A DNA stretch of 64,000 nucleotides from Aestuariivirga litoralis. Its GTDB lineage: Bacteria; Pseudomonadota; Alphaproteobacteria; Rhizobiales; Aestuariivirgaceae. Positions 8,129 through 19,221 of the stretch are shown here, piece by piece. Both the position numbers and the translations under genes were made by a program. The notes below the pieces were generated by a model. It was not told the origin of the DNA. It did not search any database and was given only the letters and a program-made list of their open reading frames with translations. Numbering within the stretch: position 1 is the stretch's first letter; every line of letters begins with the position of its first letter. The stretch spans positions 372,001-436,000 of the forward strand of contig NZ_QKVK01000001.1 in NCBI RefSeq assembly GCF_003234965.1, written 5' to 3'.

Positions 8129-8680
8129 GTGACGTTTCGCACCATTCTCCGCGCCCTGGCCCCCGCCCTGCTGCTGGCCGGACTGTCCGCCGCCGCCCAT
8201 GCCGGCGCGGTCGAGGACTGCCGCAGCACCGCCCAGGTGACCAACGCGTCCCTTCTCGCGGCCTGCACCGCCGTGATCGACGGCAAGCAGGCGAGCGCCA
8301 GCGACACGGCCTATGCCTATTACCGGCGCGCCCTCGTCGGCTCCGCCAATCCCCAGGCCGACCAGGCCCTCATCATGGCGGATGTCTCCAAGGCCATCGA
8401 ACTCGATCCGCGCCTGATGGAGGCCTTTGCCTTCCGGGCGCTCGGCTACAACCGCGCCCTGCAGCATGACAAGGCCATCGCAGACCTGTCCTCGGCCATC
8501 GCCCTGGCGCCCGACCGCTGGGGTCTCTATTCGCTTCGCGCCATGATCGAGGCCCAGAAGAAGGACGACAAGGCCGCGATTGCCGACTTCAAGGCCGCCC
8601 TCGCCCGCAATCCGCCGGCCTCCAGCGCCGACATGATCCGCCAGCGCATCAGCAAGCTGGAGCAGAAGTCCGCGCAGTAG
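8129..8680 (+). CDS. exported tetratricopeptide-repeat protein
   Basis: A 183-residue periplasmic protein. The signal peptide spans about residues 1-25 (hydrophobic core ALAPALLLAGLSAAA, then HAGA). The mature part carries TPR helices, seen as repeated patterns with A-x-x-Y-x-x-R-A: AYAYYRRALVG, AFAFRALGYNRALQHDKAI and GLYSLRAMIEAQKKDDKAA. It is about three repeats long and would act as a protein-binding scaffold. The start is GTG at 8129 behind GAAGG. It has its own terminator that overlaps the stop codon, so it probably ends the transcript that includes the transglycosylase. Confidence 0.8.
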   Translation: MTFRTILRALAPALLLAGLSAAAHAGAVEDCRSTAQVTNASLLAACTAVIDGKQASASDTAYAYYRRALVGSANPQADQALIMADVSKAIELDPRLMEAFAFRALGYNRALQHDKAIADLSSAIALAPDRWGLYSLRAMIEAQKKDDKAAIADFKAALARNPPASSADMIRQRISKLEQKSAQ

Positions 8681-8690
8681 GCGGACTTTT
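8666..8690 (+). terminator. intrinsic terminator overlapping a stop codon
   Basis: AAGTCCGC (8666-8673) pairs with GCGGACTT (8681-8688) around a seven-base loop that contains the TAG stop of the TPR gene. The stem runs into four T residues ending at 8690. Confidence 0.65.
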
Positions 8691-8868
8691 CAACTTGGTG
8701 GAGAAATTTCCACCTTAGGTACTTATACTGCTGTAAATGCTGAGAATATCGTTCAAGCGGATTTACGTTTTCGCTTGCAATTTTAGCCGTCATGTATATT
8801 TGACTATGCAGGATTACGTATAGCAGTTCTGCCAGCGCGCGGCTCTGCATGGTGAAGAGGTAAGGTTG
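8691..8868. other. AT-rich intergenic stretch
   Basis: This 178-base gap is visibly poorer in G and C than everything around it, with runs such as AAATTT, TTTAGC and GTATATT. It holds a perfect six-base-arm palindrome GGTGGA-GAAATT-TCCACC at 8697-8714. I could not place a convincing -35/-10 pair, although it must hold the promoter of the exported-protein gene that follows. No gene is seen in it. Confidence 0.5.
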
Positions 8869-9207
8869 ATGGCAAGGACGTTCAAGGCACTGCGGGCTCT
8901 GTCCCTGCTCACCGTGATGAGCGGTGCATCGGTGCTCATGCTGTCGGCTGGCACCGCCCAGGCCGCCGAAGAGCGCCTCCACAACGAATCGACCTCGACC
9001 TATGGCCTGCTGCCGCCCGGTTCGTCCTCGGCCGCTCAGGACACGTCCGAGGGTGGCGACGGCTCTGCCGCCATGTCGGTTGCCTCGCTCAGCACCCCCA
9101 TCACCAAGGGCGGCCCGGGCAAGGACGACGTTCCCGACCTCGAGGATCCGGAGCTTCCGGGCTATGACGGCGGCGAAGCCCCGTCGGCCGCCAAGGCCAG
9201 CCGCTGA
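8869..9207 (+). CDS. small exported protein, hypothetical
   Basis: This 112-residue protein was not recognised. A signal peptide is clear: basic MARTFKALR, hydrophobic ALSLLTVMSGASVLMLSAG, then AQAA near residue 33. The mature portion is low-complexity, rich in Ser, Gly, Ala, Asp and Pro, with an acidic stretch DDVPDLEDPELPGYDGG, so it is probably disordered in the periplasm. ATG at 8869 is preferred over the TTG one codon before because AGAGG and AAGG lie just upstream. It is flanked by an AT-rich promoter region and a strong terminator, so it is a single-gene unit. Confidence 0.65.
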   Translation: MARTFKALRALSLLTVMSGASVLMLSAGTAQAAEERLHNESTSTYGLLPPGSSSAAQDTSEGGDGSAAMSVASLSTPITKGGPGKDDVPDLEDPELPGYDGGEAPSAAKASR

Positions 9208-9233
9208 CGGCTGACGGCACTCTCCGAATGTTC

Positions 9234-9259
9234 AAGGCGCCCCGCGGGGCGCCTTTTTT
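9234..9259 (+). terminator. intrinsic terminator of the small exported protein gene
   Basis: AAGGCGCCCC (9234-9243) pairs perfectly with GGGGCGCCTT (9246-9255), followed by six T residues (9254-9259). Confidence 0.85.
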
Positions 9260-9282
9260 GTTGCCGCCATTGCCCGGCCAAC

Positions 9283-9309
9283 AAAAAAGCCCGGCCTTGC
9301 GGCCGGGCT
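9283..9309 (-). terminator. intrinsic terminator of rpmE
   Basis: Read on the minus strand, AGCCCGGCC pairs with GGCCGGGCT around a GCAA tetraloop and is followed by TTTTTT. It lies about 25 bases after the L31 stop codon. Confidence 0.85.
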
Positions 9310-9335
9310 CTGCATCTCCGCGCGGCGCGGACGGA

Positions 9336-9557
9336 TTACTTGTTGAGGAACGAGAACTTCTGATTGAACTTGGAGACGCGGCCGCCGCGGTCGAGCAGGG
9401 TCTGCTGGCCGCCGGTCCAGGCCGGGTGCGACTTGGGGTCGATATCGAGGTTCATCGTGTCGCCTTCCTTGCCCCAGGTGGTGCGGGTCTGGAAGGTGGT
9501 GCCGTCGGTCATGACCACGTTGATCATGTGGTAGTCGGGGTGGATGCCTTGCTTCAT
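9336..9557 (-). CDS. rpmE: 50S ribosomal protein L31
   Basis: A 73-residue ribosomal protein L31, part of the large subunit near the central protuberance. The sequence starts [10 protein letters not shown] and has the family's [11 protein letters not shown] and [10 protein letters not shown] segments. It lacks the CxxC zinc-ribbon cysteines, so it is the zinc-independent (C-minus) form; the equally zinc-free L36 in this window fits that pattern. It has its own terminator and stands alone on the minus strand, divergent from the ABC exporter gene. Confidence 0.97.
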   Translation of the reverse strand: MKQGIHPDYHMINVVMTDGTTFQTRTTWGKEGDTMNLDIDPKSHPAWTGGQQTLLDRGGRVSKFNQKFSFLNK

Positions 9558-9748
9558 GGCGAATACTCTCTCGATGGCGGGAAACACCCCGCTGGGGACG
9601 TCCGAATTCCGGGTTCGGCGGGGGCTATACAGGAGTTGCCGGGCACGCGCAAGGCCGCCGCGCCCGGGCTGGGGACAGGCTGCGGCGGCCTGCCCCAGCG
9701 CCCTGGCCCCCGCTTCCATTCTCTGCACCATCCGCTAGAACACGGCCC

Positions 9749-11542
<1,794 letters not shown>

Positions 11543-11565
11543 GACAAGCTCCCCTCTCACACCGT

Positions 11566-11639
11566 CCGTCATCCCGGCGAAAGCCAAGACCCCTCGTGAA
11601 AGGCCCGCAGCGGAGCCCCGGCTTTCGCCGGGGTGACGG
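11566..11639. repeat. REP-like intergenic palindrome
   Basis: Two 20-base arms, 11566-11585 and 11620-11639, are inverted copies differing at one base and separated by 34 bases. The core GGCGAAAGCC / GGCTTTCGCC is the kind of dispersed palindrome frequent between alphaproteobacterial genes. It lies between convergent genes and may serve as a two-way terminator. Confidence 0.7.
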
Positions 11640-11650
11640 CAAGACGAGGA

Positions 11651-12682
11651 TCACCTCTCCGTCAGCTTCAGCTCGATCCGGCGGTTGCGCGACTTCGCCT
11701 CTTCCGTCGATCCCGGGTCGATGGGCTGGAACTCGCCGAAGCCCGCGGCGACGAGGTGCTGCGGCGACACGCCGTTGGCGATGAGGAAGTTGACGACCGC
11801 GATGGCGCGCGCCGCCGAGAGCTCCCAGTTGGACTTGAACTGCGCCGAGGTGATCGGGTCATTGTCGGTATGGCCGTCGACGCGCAGCACCCAGGCGATG
11901 TCCGGCGGGATTTCCTTCTCGAGCTGCTTCAGCGCGTCGGCGAGCTTCAGCATCTCGGCCTGGCCCTCGGGGTTGAGCGTCGCCTGGCCCTTGGGGAACA
12001 GCACCTCGGCCTGGAACACGAAACGGTCGCCCACCACCAGGATGTCGGAACGCTGCGACAGGATCTGCCGCAGCCGGCCGAAGAATTCCGAGCGATAGCG
12101 CGTCAGTTCCTGCACCCGCTGGGCGAGCGCCGAATTGAGCCTCTTGCCGAGATCGGCGATCTGGGCTTCCGATGCCTTGTTCTTGCTCTCGGCGTCGGAC
12201 AGCAGCGCATTCAGCGTCTGCAGCTGCCGGCGCATGGCGGCGATCTGCTGGTTCAGCAACTCGACCTTGGCCAGCGCCTCGGACGAGATGGTCTTCTCCT
12301 TGTCGAGCGAGGTCTGCAGGCCGGAGATCGTCAGGCTCGCCGCATCGCCCTTCGCACCTTCGCCCTCGAGCATGGCGGAGAGCGAGGCATTCTTGTTCTT
12401 CTCCGCCGCGAAGTCGTCCTGCAGGGCGAGCAGCGAGCCTTCCACATCGGCCTTGGCCGCCTTTTCCAGCGCCAGCAGCTGCGTCAGCTCCGCGATCTGC
12501 GCGCGCAGTTGCCCGAGGGCGGAGTCCTGCCCGGTGATCTGCCGCGCCAGCAGGAACTGCGACACGATGAACACCGAGAGCAGGAAGGTGATGACCAGCA
12601 GCAGCTGCGCCATGGCGTCGACGAAGCCCGGCCAGTAGGCCTCCTCGCTGCCGCGCCCGCGCCTGCGGTTGAGCCCTGCCAT
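11651..12682 (-). CDS. OmpA/MotB-like peptidoglycan-binding protein with coiled coil
   Basis: A 343-residue protein built like a MotB stator subunit. One transmembrane helix spans about residues 24-46 and begins with Asp22 in FVDAMAQLLL, the position of the ion-carrying aspartate of MotB. Residues about 55-190 form a long coiled coil (heptads rich in A, L, Q, E, K). The C-terminal 140 residues are an OmpA-like domain with VDGHTDNDPI and the ending SRNRRIELKL, which binds peptidoglycan. It overlaps the MotA-like gene by one base (TGATG). There are no flagellar genes nearby, so it probably serves another envelope motor. Confidence 0.85.
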   Translation of the reverse strand: MAGLNRRRGRGSEEAYWPGFVDAMAQLLLVITFLLSVFIVSQFLLARQITGQDSALGQLRAQIAELTQLLALEKAAKADVEGSLLALQDDFAAEKNKNASLSAMLEGEGAKGDAASLTISGLQTSLDKEKTISSEALAKVELLNQQIAAMRRQLQTLNALLSDAESKNKASEAQIADLGKRLNSALAQRVQELTRYRSEFFGRLRQILSQRSDILVVGDRFVFQAEVLFPKGQATLNPEGQAEMLKLADALKQLEKEIPPDIAWVLRVDGHTDNDPITSAQFKSNWELSAARAIAVVNFLIANGVSPQHLVAAGFGEFQPIDPGSTEEAKSRNRRIELKLTER

Positions 12683-13755
12683 CAGGGCCGCTCATCCTCG
12701 CGCGCCCGCGTGGCGCCGCGCGACAGCGGGCCGGTGGCACGGATCAGCAGGCGCTGGATCTCGTTCTGCTGGGTCTGCTGGCCCTGCGCCCATTGCCGCA
12801 CGATCTTCTGCTCCTCGCGCATCTGGGCGACGAGGCCCGCCACGGCGTCCGCCAGCTGCTCGATCGAGTCGCCGTCGGGCCGCGGTGCGGCGGCGGCGGG
12901 AGAGGCGGTGGCCCGCTGGCCCTCGATCACATAGGTCAGCTTCTCGACCGCGCGCTGCAGGGCGGCCACCTCGGAGCGCAGCAGCTGCGGCGTGATGCTG
13001 GCGGCATTGGCGCCCTGCAAGGCCGCGTCACCGCCGGCGCCCGCCGCCACGTCGGTGATCGAGGACAGCCAGTCCTCGAGGTCGATGTAGAAGCGGTTCT
13101 GCGCCTGCGCCGCCTTGAGGTCGAGGAAGCCGAGGATCAGCGAGCCCGAAAGGCCGAGCAGCGAGGACGAGAAGGACAGGCCCATGCCCTGCAAGGGCGC
13201 CTGCAGCCCGCGCTTCAGCTGGTCGAACAAGGTCGCCGACTGGGTGGAGGAGACGTCCAGCCCCTCGATGGCGCCGCCGATCGACTGCACGGTTTCGAGC
13301 AGGCCCCAGAAGGTGCCGAGCAGGCCGAGGAAGATGAGAAGGCCGACGAGATAGCGCGACAGGTCGCGCGATTCATCGAGGCGCGAGGCGAGCGAGTCGA
13401 GGACCGAGCGCATGGTGACGGGCGACAGCACGGCGTCCTGCCGGTTCTTGAGCAGGAAGGCCATGGGGGCCAGCAGGCCCGGCGGCCGGCCGTTGTCATC
13501 CGGGTCGCCCTCGCGGAAGCGGTTGACCCAGTTCACCTCACGGAACAGCCGCCACACCATGCGGAAGGAATGGATGATGCCGAACAGCAGCGTTGCAACG
13601 ATCACGCCATTGAGCATCGGGTTGGCCATGAAGGCCCTGAGCAGCCCCGGCAGGATGACCACCACGAGGATCGCCACCAGCAGCACGAAGACCGTCATGT
13701 GCACGAGGTAAACCCGTGGCGGATCAAGGGGTTGTGTTGCCGCTGGCTCAGCCAT
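12682..13755 (-). CDS. MotA/TolQ/ExbB-family ion channel protein
   Basis: A 357-residue membrane protein with hydrophobic segments at about 17-38, 48-66, 140-162 and 192-215. The last two carry GLLGTFWGLLETVQSIGGA and GMGLSFSSSLLGLSGSL, the conserved proton-channel motif of MotA, TolQ and ExbB. A large cytoplasmic loop lies between segments two and three, and a C-terminal tail of about 130 residues follows, partly coiled coil and rich in Q. It would form a ring around the MotB-like partner encoded directly downstream. No TonB, TolA or flagellar gene is in the window. Confidence 0.85.
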   Translation of the reverse strand: MAEPAATQPLDPPRVYLVHMTVFVLLVAILVVVILPGLLRAFMANPMLNGVIVATLLFGIIHSFRMVWRLFREVNWVNRFREGDPDDNGRPPGLLAPMAFLLKNRQDAVLSPVTMRSVLDSLASRLDESRDLSRYLVGLLIFLGLLGTFWGLLETVQSIGGAIEGLDVSSTQSATLFDQLKRGLQAPLQGMGLSFSSSLLGLSGSLILGFLDLKAAQAQNRFYIDLEDWLSSITDVAAGAGGDAALQGANAASITPQLLRSEVAALQRAVEKLTYVIEGQRATASPAAAAPRPDGDSIEQLADAVAGLVAQMREEQKIVRQWAQGQQTQQNEIQRLLIRATGPLSRGATRAREDERP

Positions 13756-13830
13756 TTCAAATCCCGTCGCGCTGCGCGATTGCTTGTGGCGGCAAATCTA
13801 GACCATTGCGCGGCGAAGCGGGAAGGATTT

Positions 13831-15363
13831 TCAGGCCGAGGCTGCAGGCCGCCGTGCCGCCAGAAGCGCCAGCATGGCCGCGAGCGTGATGCCGGCCAGC
13901 ATCAGCCACGCCTCGTTCGCGGCCATGGCCAGCGCCGCCTTTTCCACCTTGTCCTGCAGCTCGCCCAGTGCATCGATGTCCATCGATCCCTGGGCCAGTG
14001 CGGCGAAGTCATCGAGCGGAATGCCGACGTAGCCGGCTGCCGCGTCACTGCCGCCCTTCATCTGCTCCACCAGCCGGTCGCCCAGCAGCGGGGCGCGCCC
14101 ATAGAGCACGGTGTCGATGAGCGCGATGCCAATGGCCCCGCCGAGGTTGCGCATCAGGTTGAACAACCCGCTGGCATCGGGCACGCGCGCGTCATCGATG
14201 AGGCCCAGCGCAAGCCTCGTGGGCGGCAGCAGGCAGAACATGATCGCCGCGCCACGCACCACCTGCGGCCAGAACATCTCGTCGTAATCCGTCGCCGGCG
14301 TCTGGAAGCCGCTCAGCGCAAGTCCGCTGGCGAAGGCGAGGAAGCCCAGCGCGGAGAGCAGCCGCGGGTCGAGCCGCTTGTCGAGCTGCACCGCGATGGG
14401 CGCCATCACCAGCTGCGTCGCCCCCGTCACCAGCATGATGCGCCCGATCTCCAGCGCCCCGTGGCCGCGCACGAAGGCCAGGAACACCGGCATCAGGTAG
14501 ACCGACCCGAACAGCCCCACGCCCAGGGCAAAGCTCATGATGCAGCCGACGAGGAAATTCCGTTCGCGGAACAGGCGCAGGTCGGCGATGGGGTGCGCTC
14601 CCGTCAGCGAGCGCGCGGCGAAGCCCGCGGCAGAGGCCGCACTCAGCACCAGAAGCGCCACCACCACGCCGGACAGCCAGCCACGCCCAGGCGCTTCCTT
14701 GAGCCCGATCTCGAGCGCGGCCAGCGCCAGCGCGAGGAGCAGGAGCCCGGCGAAGTCCAGCCGCCGCAGCTCGGCGGGATTGACGGGCGAGCGCGGCAGG
14801 AACAGTCCCGCCGCCAGCGCCGCCACGATGCCGGGCAGGATGTTGATGAGGAACAGCATGTGCCATGACCAGCTCTCGGTCACCCAGCCGCCGACCACCG
14901 GCCCGATGGTCGGCGCCAGCACGGCCAGCACGCCGGCGATGGTGGTGGCCAGGCCCTGCTGCCTCACCGGGAACAGCAGGAAGACGGCGGAGAACACCGC
15001 GGGGATCAGCGAGCCCCCCGAAAAGCCCTGCACCACGCGCCAGAAGATCAGGCTGCCGAAGCCGGTGCTCGCAGCACAGCCGGCCGAGGCGATGGTGAAC
15101 ACCGTGATCGACACGATGAACAGCCAGCGCATGCCGAACAGCCGGGTGAGGACGCCGGTGAGCGGAATGGCGATGATCTCGGCGATGAGATAGGCCGTCT
15201 GGATCCAGCTCATCAGCTCCGGCGCGATGCCCAGCGCCGACTGGATGGTTGGCAGCGAAGTGGCCACCACCTGGATGTCGAGGATGGCCATGAACATGCC
15301 GAGCGCCATCATGGCGAAGCCGATCCAGGTTGCGGCCGACACGCGCTCCGGCGCGTGGTTCAC
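13831..15363 (-). CDS. MFS transporter, DHA2 (EmrB/QacA-type) drug/metabolite efflux
   Basis: A 510-residue exporter with about fourteen transmembrane segments. The first helix carries MFMAILDIQVVATSLPTIQ, motif D1 of the DHA2 family, followed by ELMSWIQTAYLIAE and motif A (GVLTRLFGMRWLF), and GPVVGGWVTESWSWHMLFLIN is the antiporter motif C region. The GTG start at 15363 overlaps the stop of the methyltransferase gene by four bases (GTGA), so it is translated in line with the PKS operon and may export its product. A much longer open frame upstream runs antisense to nothing but overlaps the coding methyltransferase and is rejected. Confidence 0.85.
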   Translation of the reverse strand: MNHAPERVSAATWIGFAMMALGMFMAILDIQVVATSLPTIQSALGIAPELMSWIQTAYLIAEIIAIPLTGVLTRLFGMRWLFIVSITVFTIASAGCAASTGFGSLIFWRVVQGFSGGSLIPAVFSAVFLLFPVRQQGLATTIAGVLAVLAPTIGPVVGGWVTESWSWHMLFLINILPGIVAALAAGLFLPRSPVNPAELRRLDFAGLLLLALALAALEIGLKEAPGRGWLSGVVVALLVLSAASAAGFAARSLTGAHPIADLRLFRERNFLVGCIMSFALGVGLFGSVYLMPVFLAFVRGHGALEIGRIMLVTGATQLVMAPIAVQLDKRLDPRLLSALGFLAFASGLALSGFQTPATDYDEMFWPQVVRGAAIMFCLLPPTRLALGLIDDARVPDASGLFNLMRNLGGAIGIALIDTVLYGRAPLLGDRLVEQMKGGSDAAAGYVGIPLDDFAALAQGSMDIDALGELQDKVEKAALAMAANEAWLMLAGITLAAMLALLAARRPAASA

Positions 15364-15854
15364 GGCGGCGTGCCCGCCAGCGCCGCACTCTCCGCCCTGA
15401 TGCGGATGGTCAGGATCGCCGCATTGGCGAGCGAGAACAGGATGGCGAACCACGTGAGCCCGAAGCACAGCGGCAACACCGCGATCTCGCCGATCACCAC
15501 CAGGTAATTGGGGTGCGACACGAAGCGATAGGGCCCCTTCGCAACGAGCGCTGCGCCGGGCAGCACGATGATGCGCGTGGTCCAGCGCGGCCCCAGCGTC
15601 GCCAGCACCCATATGCGCGCCGCCTGCAGCAGCACGAAGACGGCGAACCAGAAGGGCGAGACGGGCTGGTCCCAGCCGAAGACCCACAGCCCGACGAGCC
15701 AGGCTGCATGCAGCAGCACGATCAGCGGATAATGTCCGGGCGCATGCTCGACGGCCCCCTGCGCCAGCAGGGCCCTGGTGTTGCGCCGCGCCAGCACCAG
15801 TTCGGCGAGGCGCTCCACCGTCACGAAGGCGAGCAGCAGGATGGCGGGCGTCAT
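15360..15854 (-). CDS. isoprenylcysteine carboxyl methyltransferase family protein (SrsB/BpsB-like)
   Basis: A 164-residue integral membrane methyltransferase with four or five hydrophobic segments. The C-terminal half has the ICMT signature: GPYRFVSHPNYL followed by a hydrophobic stretch and the final RIRAE, the SAM-binding region. In bacteria, small ICMT-family enzymes encoded next to type III polyketide synthases (SrsB of Streptomyces, BpsB of Bacillus) O-methylate alkylresorcinols or alkylpyrones. The gene overlaps the PKS gene upstream and the MFS gene downstream by four bases each, which strongly supports that role here. The conserved HPNY motif is intact. Confidence 0.85.
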   Translation of the reverse strand: MTPAILLLAFVTVERLAELVLARRNTRALLAQGAVEHAPGHYPLIVLLHAAWLVGLWVFGWDQPVSPFWFAVFVLLQAARIWVLATLGPRWTTRIIVLPGAALVAKGPYRFVSHPNYLVVIGEIAVLPLCFGLTWFAILFSLANAAILTIRIRAESAALAGTPP

Positions 15855-16897
15855 GCGGCGCGCAACGTGGCGGTGGCCGCCGTGAAGCCGGGGCCCATCG
15901 CCGTCATCAGCGTGCGCCGCGGCAGGCCGGTGGCGAGCGCCCGCTCCAGCACGAAGAACACGGTGGGGGCGGACATGTTGCCATAATCCTCCAGCACGGC
16001 GCGCTCATCGGCCAGCAGGCCCTGCGGCAACTGCAGCGCCCGCTCCAGCGCCGTCACCACCTTGGCCCCACCGGGATGGCACACGAAGCGCTCGATGTCC
16101 GGCAGGTTCAACCCTGCGCGCGCCAGCATCGCGCGCGCCGCCGGCCCGAAATGCTCTTCCGCGAAGGGCGGAATCGAGCGGTCGAAGATCACGCCCAGGC
16201 CCTCGGCGTCGACCGACCAGCCCATGATGTCGAGCGTATCGGGCCACGTATGTTGCGCCGTCGATTCGATTTCCGCGCCATCGCCGTCCTCCGCCCTGAG
16301 CACCAGTGCCGCGGCGCCATCGCCGAACAGCGCGGTTGCCACCACATTGGCCTTGGTGAGCTGGTCGGCGCGGAACGACAGGGTGCAGGCCTCGACCGCG
16401 ACCAGCAGCACATTGGAGCCCGGCCGGGATTGCGCCAGCCGCGCCGCGATGGAGAGGCCGGACACCCCGCCGGCGCAGCCGAGGCCGAACACCGGCACGC
16501 GCTCGACGTCCGGCCGGAAGCCCATTTGGCCCGCGACACGGACCTCGAGGCTCGGCGTGGTGACCCCCGTCGAGGACACGGTCACCACCGTGTCGATGTC
16601 GCAGGCCCTCAGCCTTGCGTTGTCCAGGGCCCGGCCGGCTGCATCAGCGAACATCCTGCAGGCGCCGTCGACATAGGCCTCGCTGCGCTCCGGCCAGCCG
16701 AGCGGCTGCATGTACCATTCGAGCGGCCGCACCGCACGGCGGCGGCGGATGCCCGACGTCATGAACACGCCCGCAACCTGCTCGAAGCCGTCGAAACGCC
16801 CGCCGAAGGCGGCGGTGGCGAAGGATGCGGCATCCGACTGGCTGATCACATGCGGCGGCACGGCGGTGGCCAGCGACACGATTCGGGCCTTCAGCAT
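15851..16897 (-). CDS. type III polyketide synthase (chalcone-synthase-like)
   Basis: A 348-residue homodimeric condensing enzyme that extends an acyl-CoA starter with malonyl-CoA and cyclises it to a resorcinol, pyrone or phloroglucinol. The catalytic triad is complete: Cys141 in GLGCAGG, His274 in VCHPGG and Asn307 in YGNMSAP. The second DGAAALVL and the late GPGFTAATATL glycine loop are also present. Bacterial members with this layout (BpsA, SrsA, ArsB/C) usually take long fatty acyl starters. It is the first gene of a coupled operon with a methyltransferase and an exporter. Starter and ring type cannot be read from motifs alone. Confidence 0.92.
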   Translation of the reverse strand: MLKARIVSLATAVPPHVISQSDAASFATAAFGGRFDGFEQVAGVFMTSGIRRRRAVRPLEWYMQPLGWPERSEAYVDGACRMFADAAGRALDNARLRACDIDTVVTVSSTGVTTPSLEVRVAGQMGFRPDVERVPVFGLGCAGGVSGLSIAARLAQSRPGSNVLLVAVEACTLSFRADQLTKANVVATALFGDGAAALVLRAEDGDGAEIESTAQHTWPDTLDIMGWSVDAEGLGVIFDRSIPPFAEEHFGPAARAMLARAGLNLPDIERFVCHPGGAKVVTALERALQLPQGLLADERAVLEDYGNMSAPTVFFVLERALATGLPRRTLMTAMGPGFTAATATLRAA

Positions 16898-16964
16898 GGG
16901 CGGCTCACCTCGTTCAATTCCCTTCCCAACGAAATGTTACGCCCGGCGGATCACCGCCATTCCC

Positions 16965-17990
<1,026 letters not shown>

Positions 17991-17991
17991 G

Positions 17992-19173
17992 TCAGATCAC
18001 TCCCAGTTCCTGGCCCGCCGCCGTGAAGGCGGCAATCGCCGTGTCGATGTCCTGTGATGAATGCGCCGCCGACATCTGGGTGCGGATGCGCGCCTGGCCC
18101 TTTGGCACCACGGGGAAGAAGAAGCCCGTGACGTAGATGCCTTTGTCGTAGAGCGTCGCCGCCATCTCCTGCGCCAGCTTCGCCTCGCCCAGCATGACGG
18201 GGATGATCGGGTGCTCGCCCGGCAGCAGGGTGAAGCCCGCTTTCGCCATGCCGGCGCGGAAGCGCCTGGCGTTGTCGAAGAGACGCGCGCGCAGGCCATC
18301 GCCCTGCTCCGCCATGTCGATGGCCTTCAGCCCCGCGGCGACGATGGGCGGCGGCAGCGCGTTGGAGAACAGATAGGGCCGCGCGCGCTGGCGCATCAGG
18401 TCCACGATCGGCTTCGATGCTGCGATGTAACCACCCGCCGAGCCGCCCAGCGCCTTGCCCAGCGTGCCGGTGAGGATATCGACCTTCACGCCCGCGCGGT
18501 GCGGCGTGCCGCGCCCTTCGGGCCCGATGAAGCCCGTGGCGTGGCAGTCATCGACCATCACCAGCGCGTCGTAACGGTCGGCCAGCGCCCGCACCTCGGC
18601 CAGCTTGGCGAAATAACCGTCCATCGAGAACACGCCGTCGGTGACCACGATGATGCGCCGGGCACCTGCCTCGCGCGCCGCCTTCAGCTGTGCCTCGAGG
18701 TCGTTCATGTCGCCATTGGCATAGCGCAGGCGCTTCGCCTTGGAGAGGCGGATGCCGTCGATGATCGAGGCGTGGTTGAGGGCGTCCGAGATGATCGCGT
18801 CCTGCTCGCCGAACAGCGGCTCGAACACCGCGCCATTGGCATCGAAGCAGGCGGCGAACAGGATCGAGTCGTCCATCTGCAGGTAGTCGGCGAGGCGCCG
18901 CTCGAGTTCGAGGTGCAGGTCGCTGGTGCCGCAGATGAAGCGGACCGAAGCCATGCCCAGGCCGTGGCTGTCCAGCGCCTGCTGCGCGGCCTTGACGAGC
19001 TCCGGATGGTCGGCCAGGCCCAGATAGTTGTTGGCGCAGAAGTTCAGCACCTCGCCGCTCTTCACCCGGATATGGGCGGACTGGTGGCCGAGGATGGGGC
19101 GCTCCACCTTCCACAGCGACTGGGCGCGGATGGCTTCGAGTTCAGCGGTGATGTCGGCGAGGGTTGTGCTCAT
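17992..19173 (-). CDS. kbl: glycine C-acetyltransferase (2-amino-3-ketobutyrate CoA ligase)
   Basis: A 393-residue PLP enzyme of the alpha-oxoamine synthase family. It splits 2-amino-3-ketobutyrate with CoA into glycine and acetyl-CoA. The PLP lysine is Lys240 in [11 protein letters not shown]; other family marks are [26 protein letters not shown] and [12 protein letters not shown]. The length equals that of E. coli Kbl. It lies directly upstream of tdh with one base between the genes, so the unstable intermediate can pass between the two enzymes. Confidence 0.96.
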   Translation of the reverse strand: MSTTLADITAELEAIRAQSLWKVERPILGHQSAHIRVKSGEVLNFCANNYLGLADHPELVKAAQQALDSHGLGMASVRFICGTSDLHLELERRLADYLQMDDSILFAACFDANGAVFEPLFGEQDAIISDALNHASIIDGIRLSKAKRLRYANGDMNDLEAQLKAAREAGARRIIVVTDGVFSMDGYFAKLAEVRALADRYDALVMVDDCHATGFIGPEGRGTPHRAGVKVDILTGTLGKALGGSAGGYIAASKPIVDLMRQRARPYLFSNALPPPIVAAGLKAIDMAEQGDGLRARLFDNARRFRAGMAKAGFTLLPGEHPIIPVMLGEAKLAQEMAATLYDKGIYVTGFFFPVVPKGQARIRTQMSAAHSSQDIDTAIAAFTAAGQELGVI

Positions 19174-19221
19174 GGCGCGATGCTAGCCCGGCTTGGCGCG
19201 TCGCAGAAGGGTCGAAAGCGC

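Noticed and set aside
11651-13755. Zorya-type anti-phage system from the MotA/MotB-like pair
   Set aside because: No ZorC, ZorD or ZorE effector gene is near, and the neighbours are an ABC exporter and a lipid-type PKS operon.
15364-15687. N-terminal extension of the EmrB/QacA-type MFS gene
   Set aside because: It overlaps the well-supported methyltransferase gene in another frame; the GTGA overlap at 15363 is the natural start.
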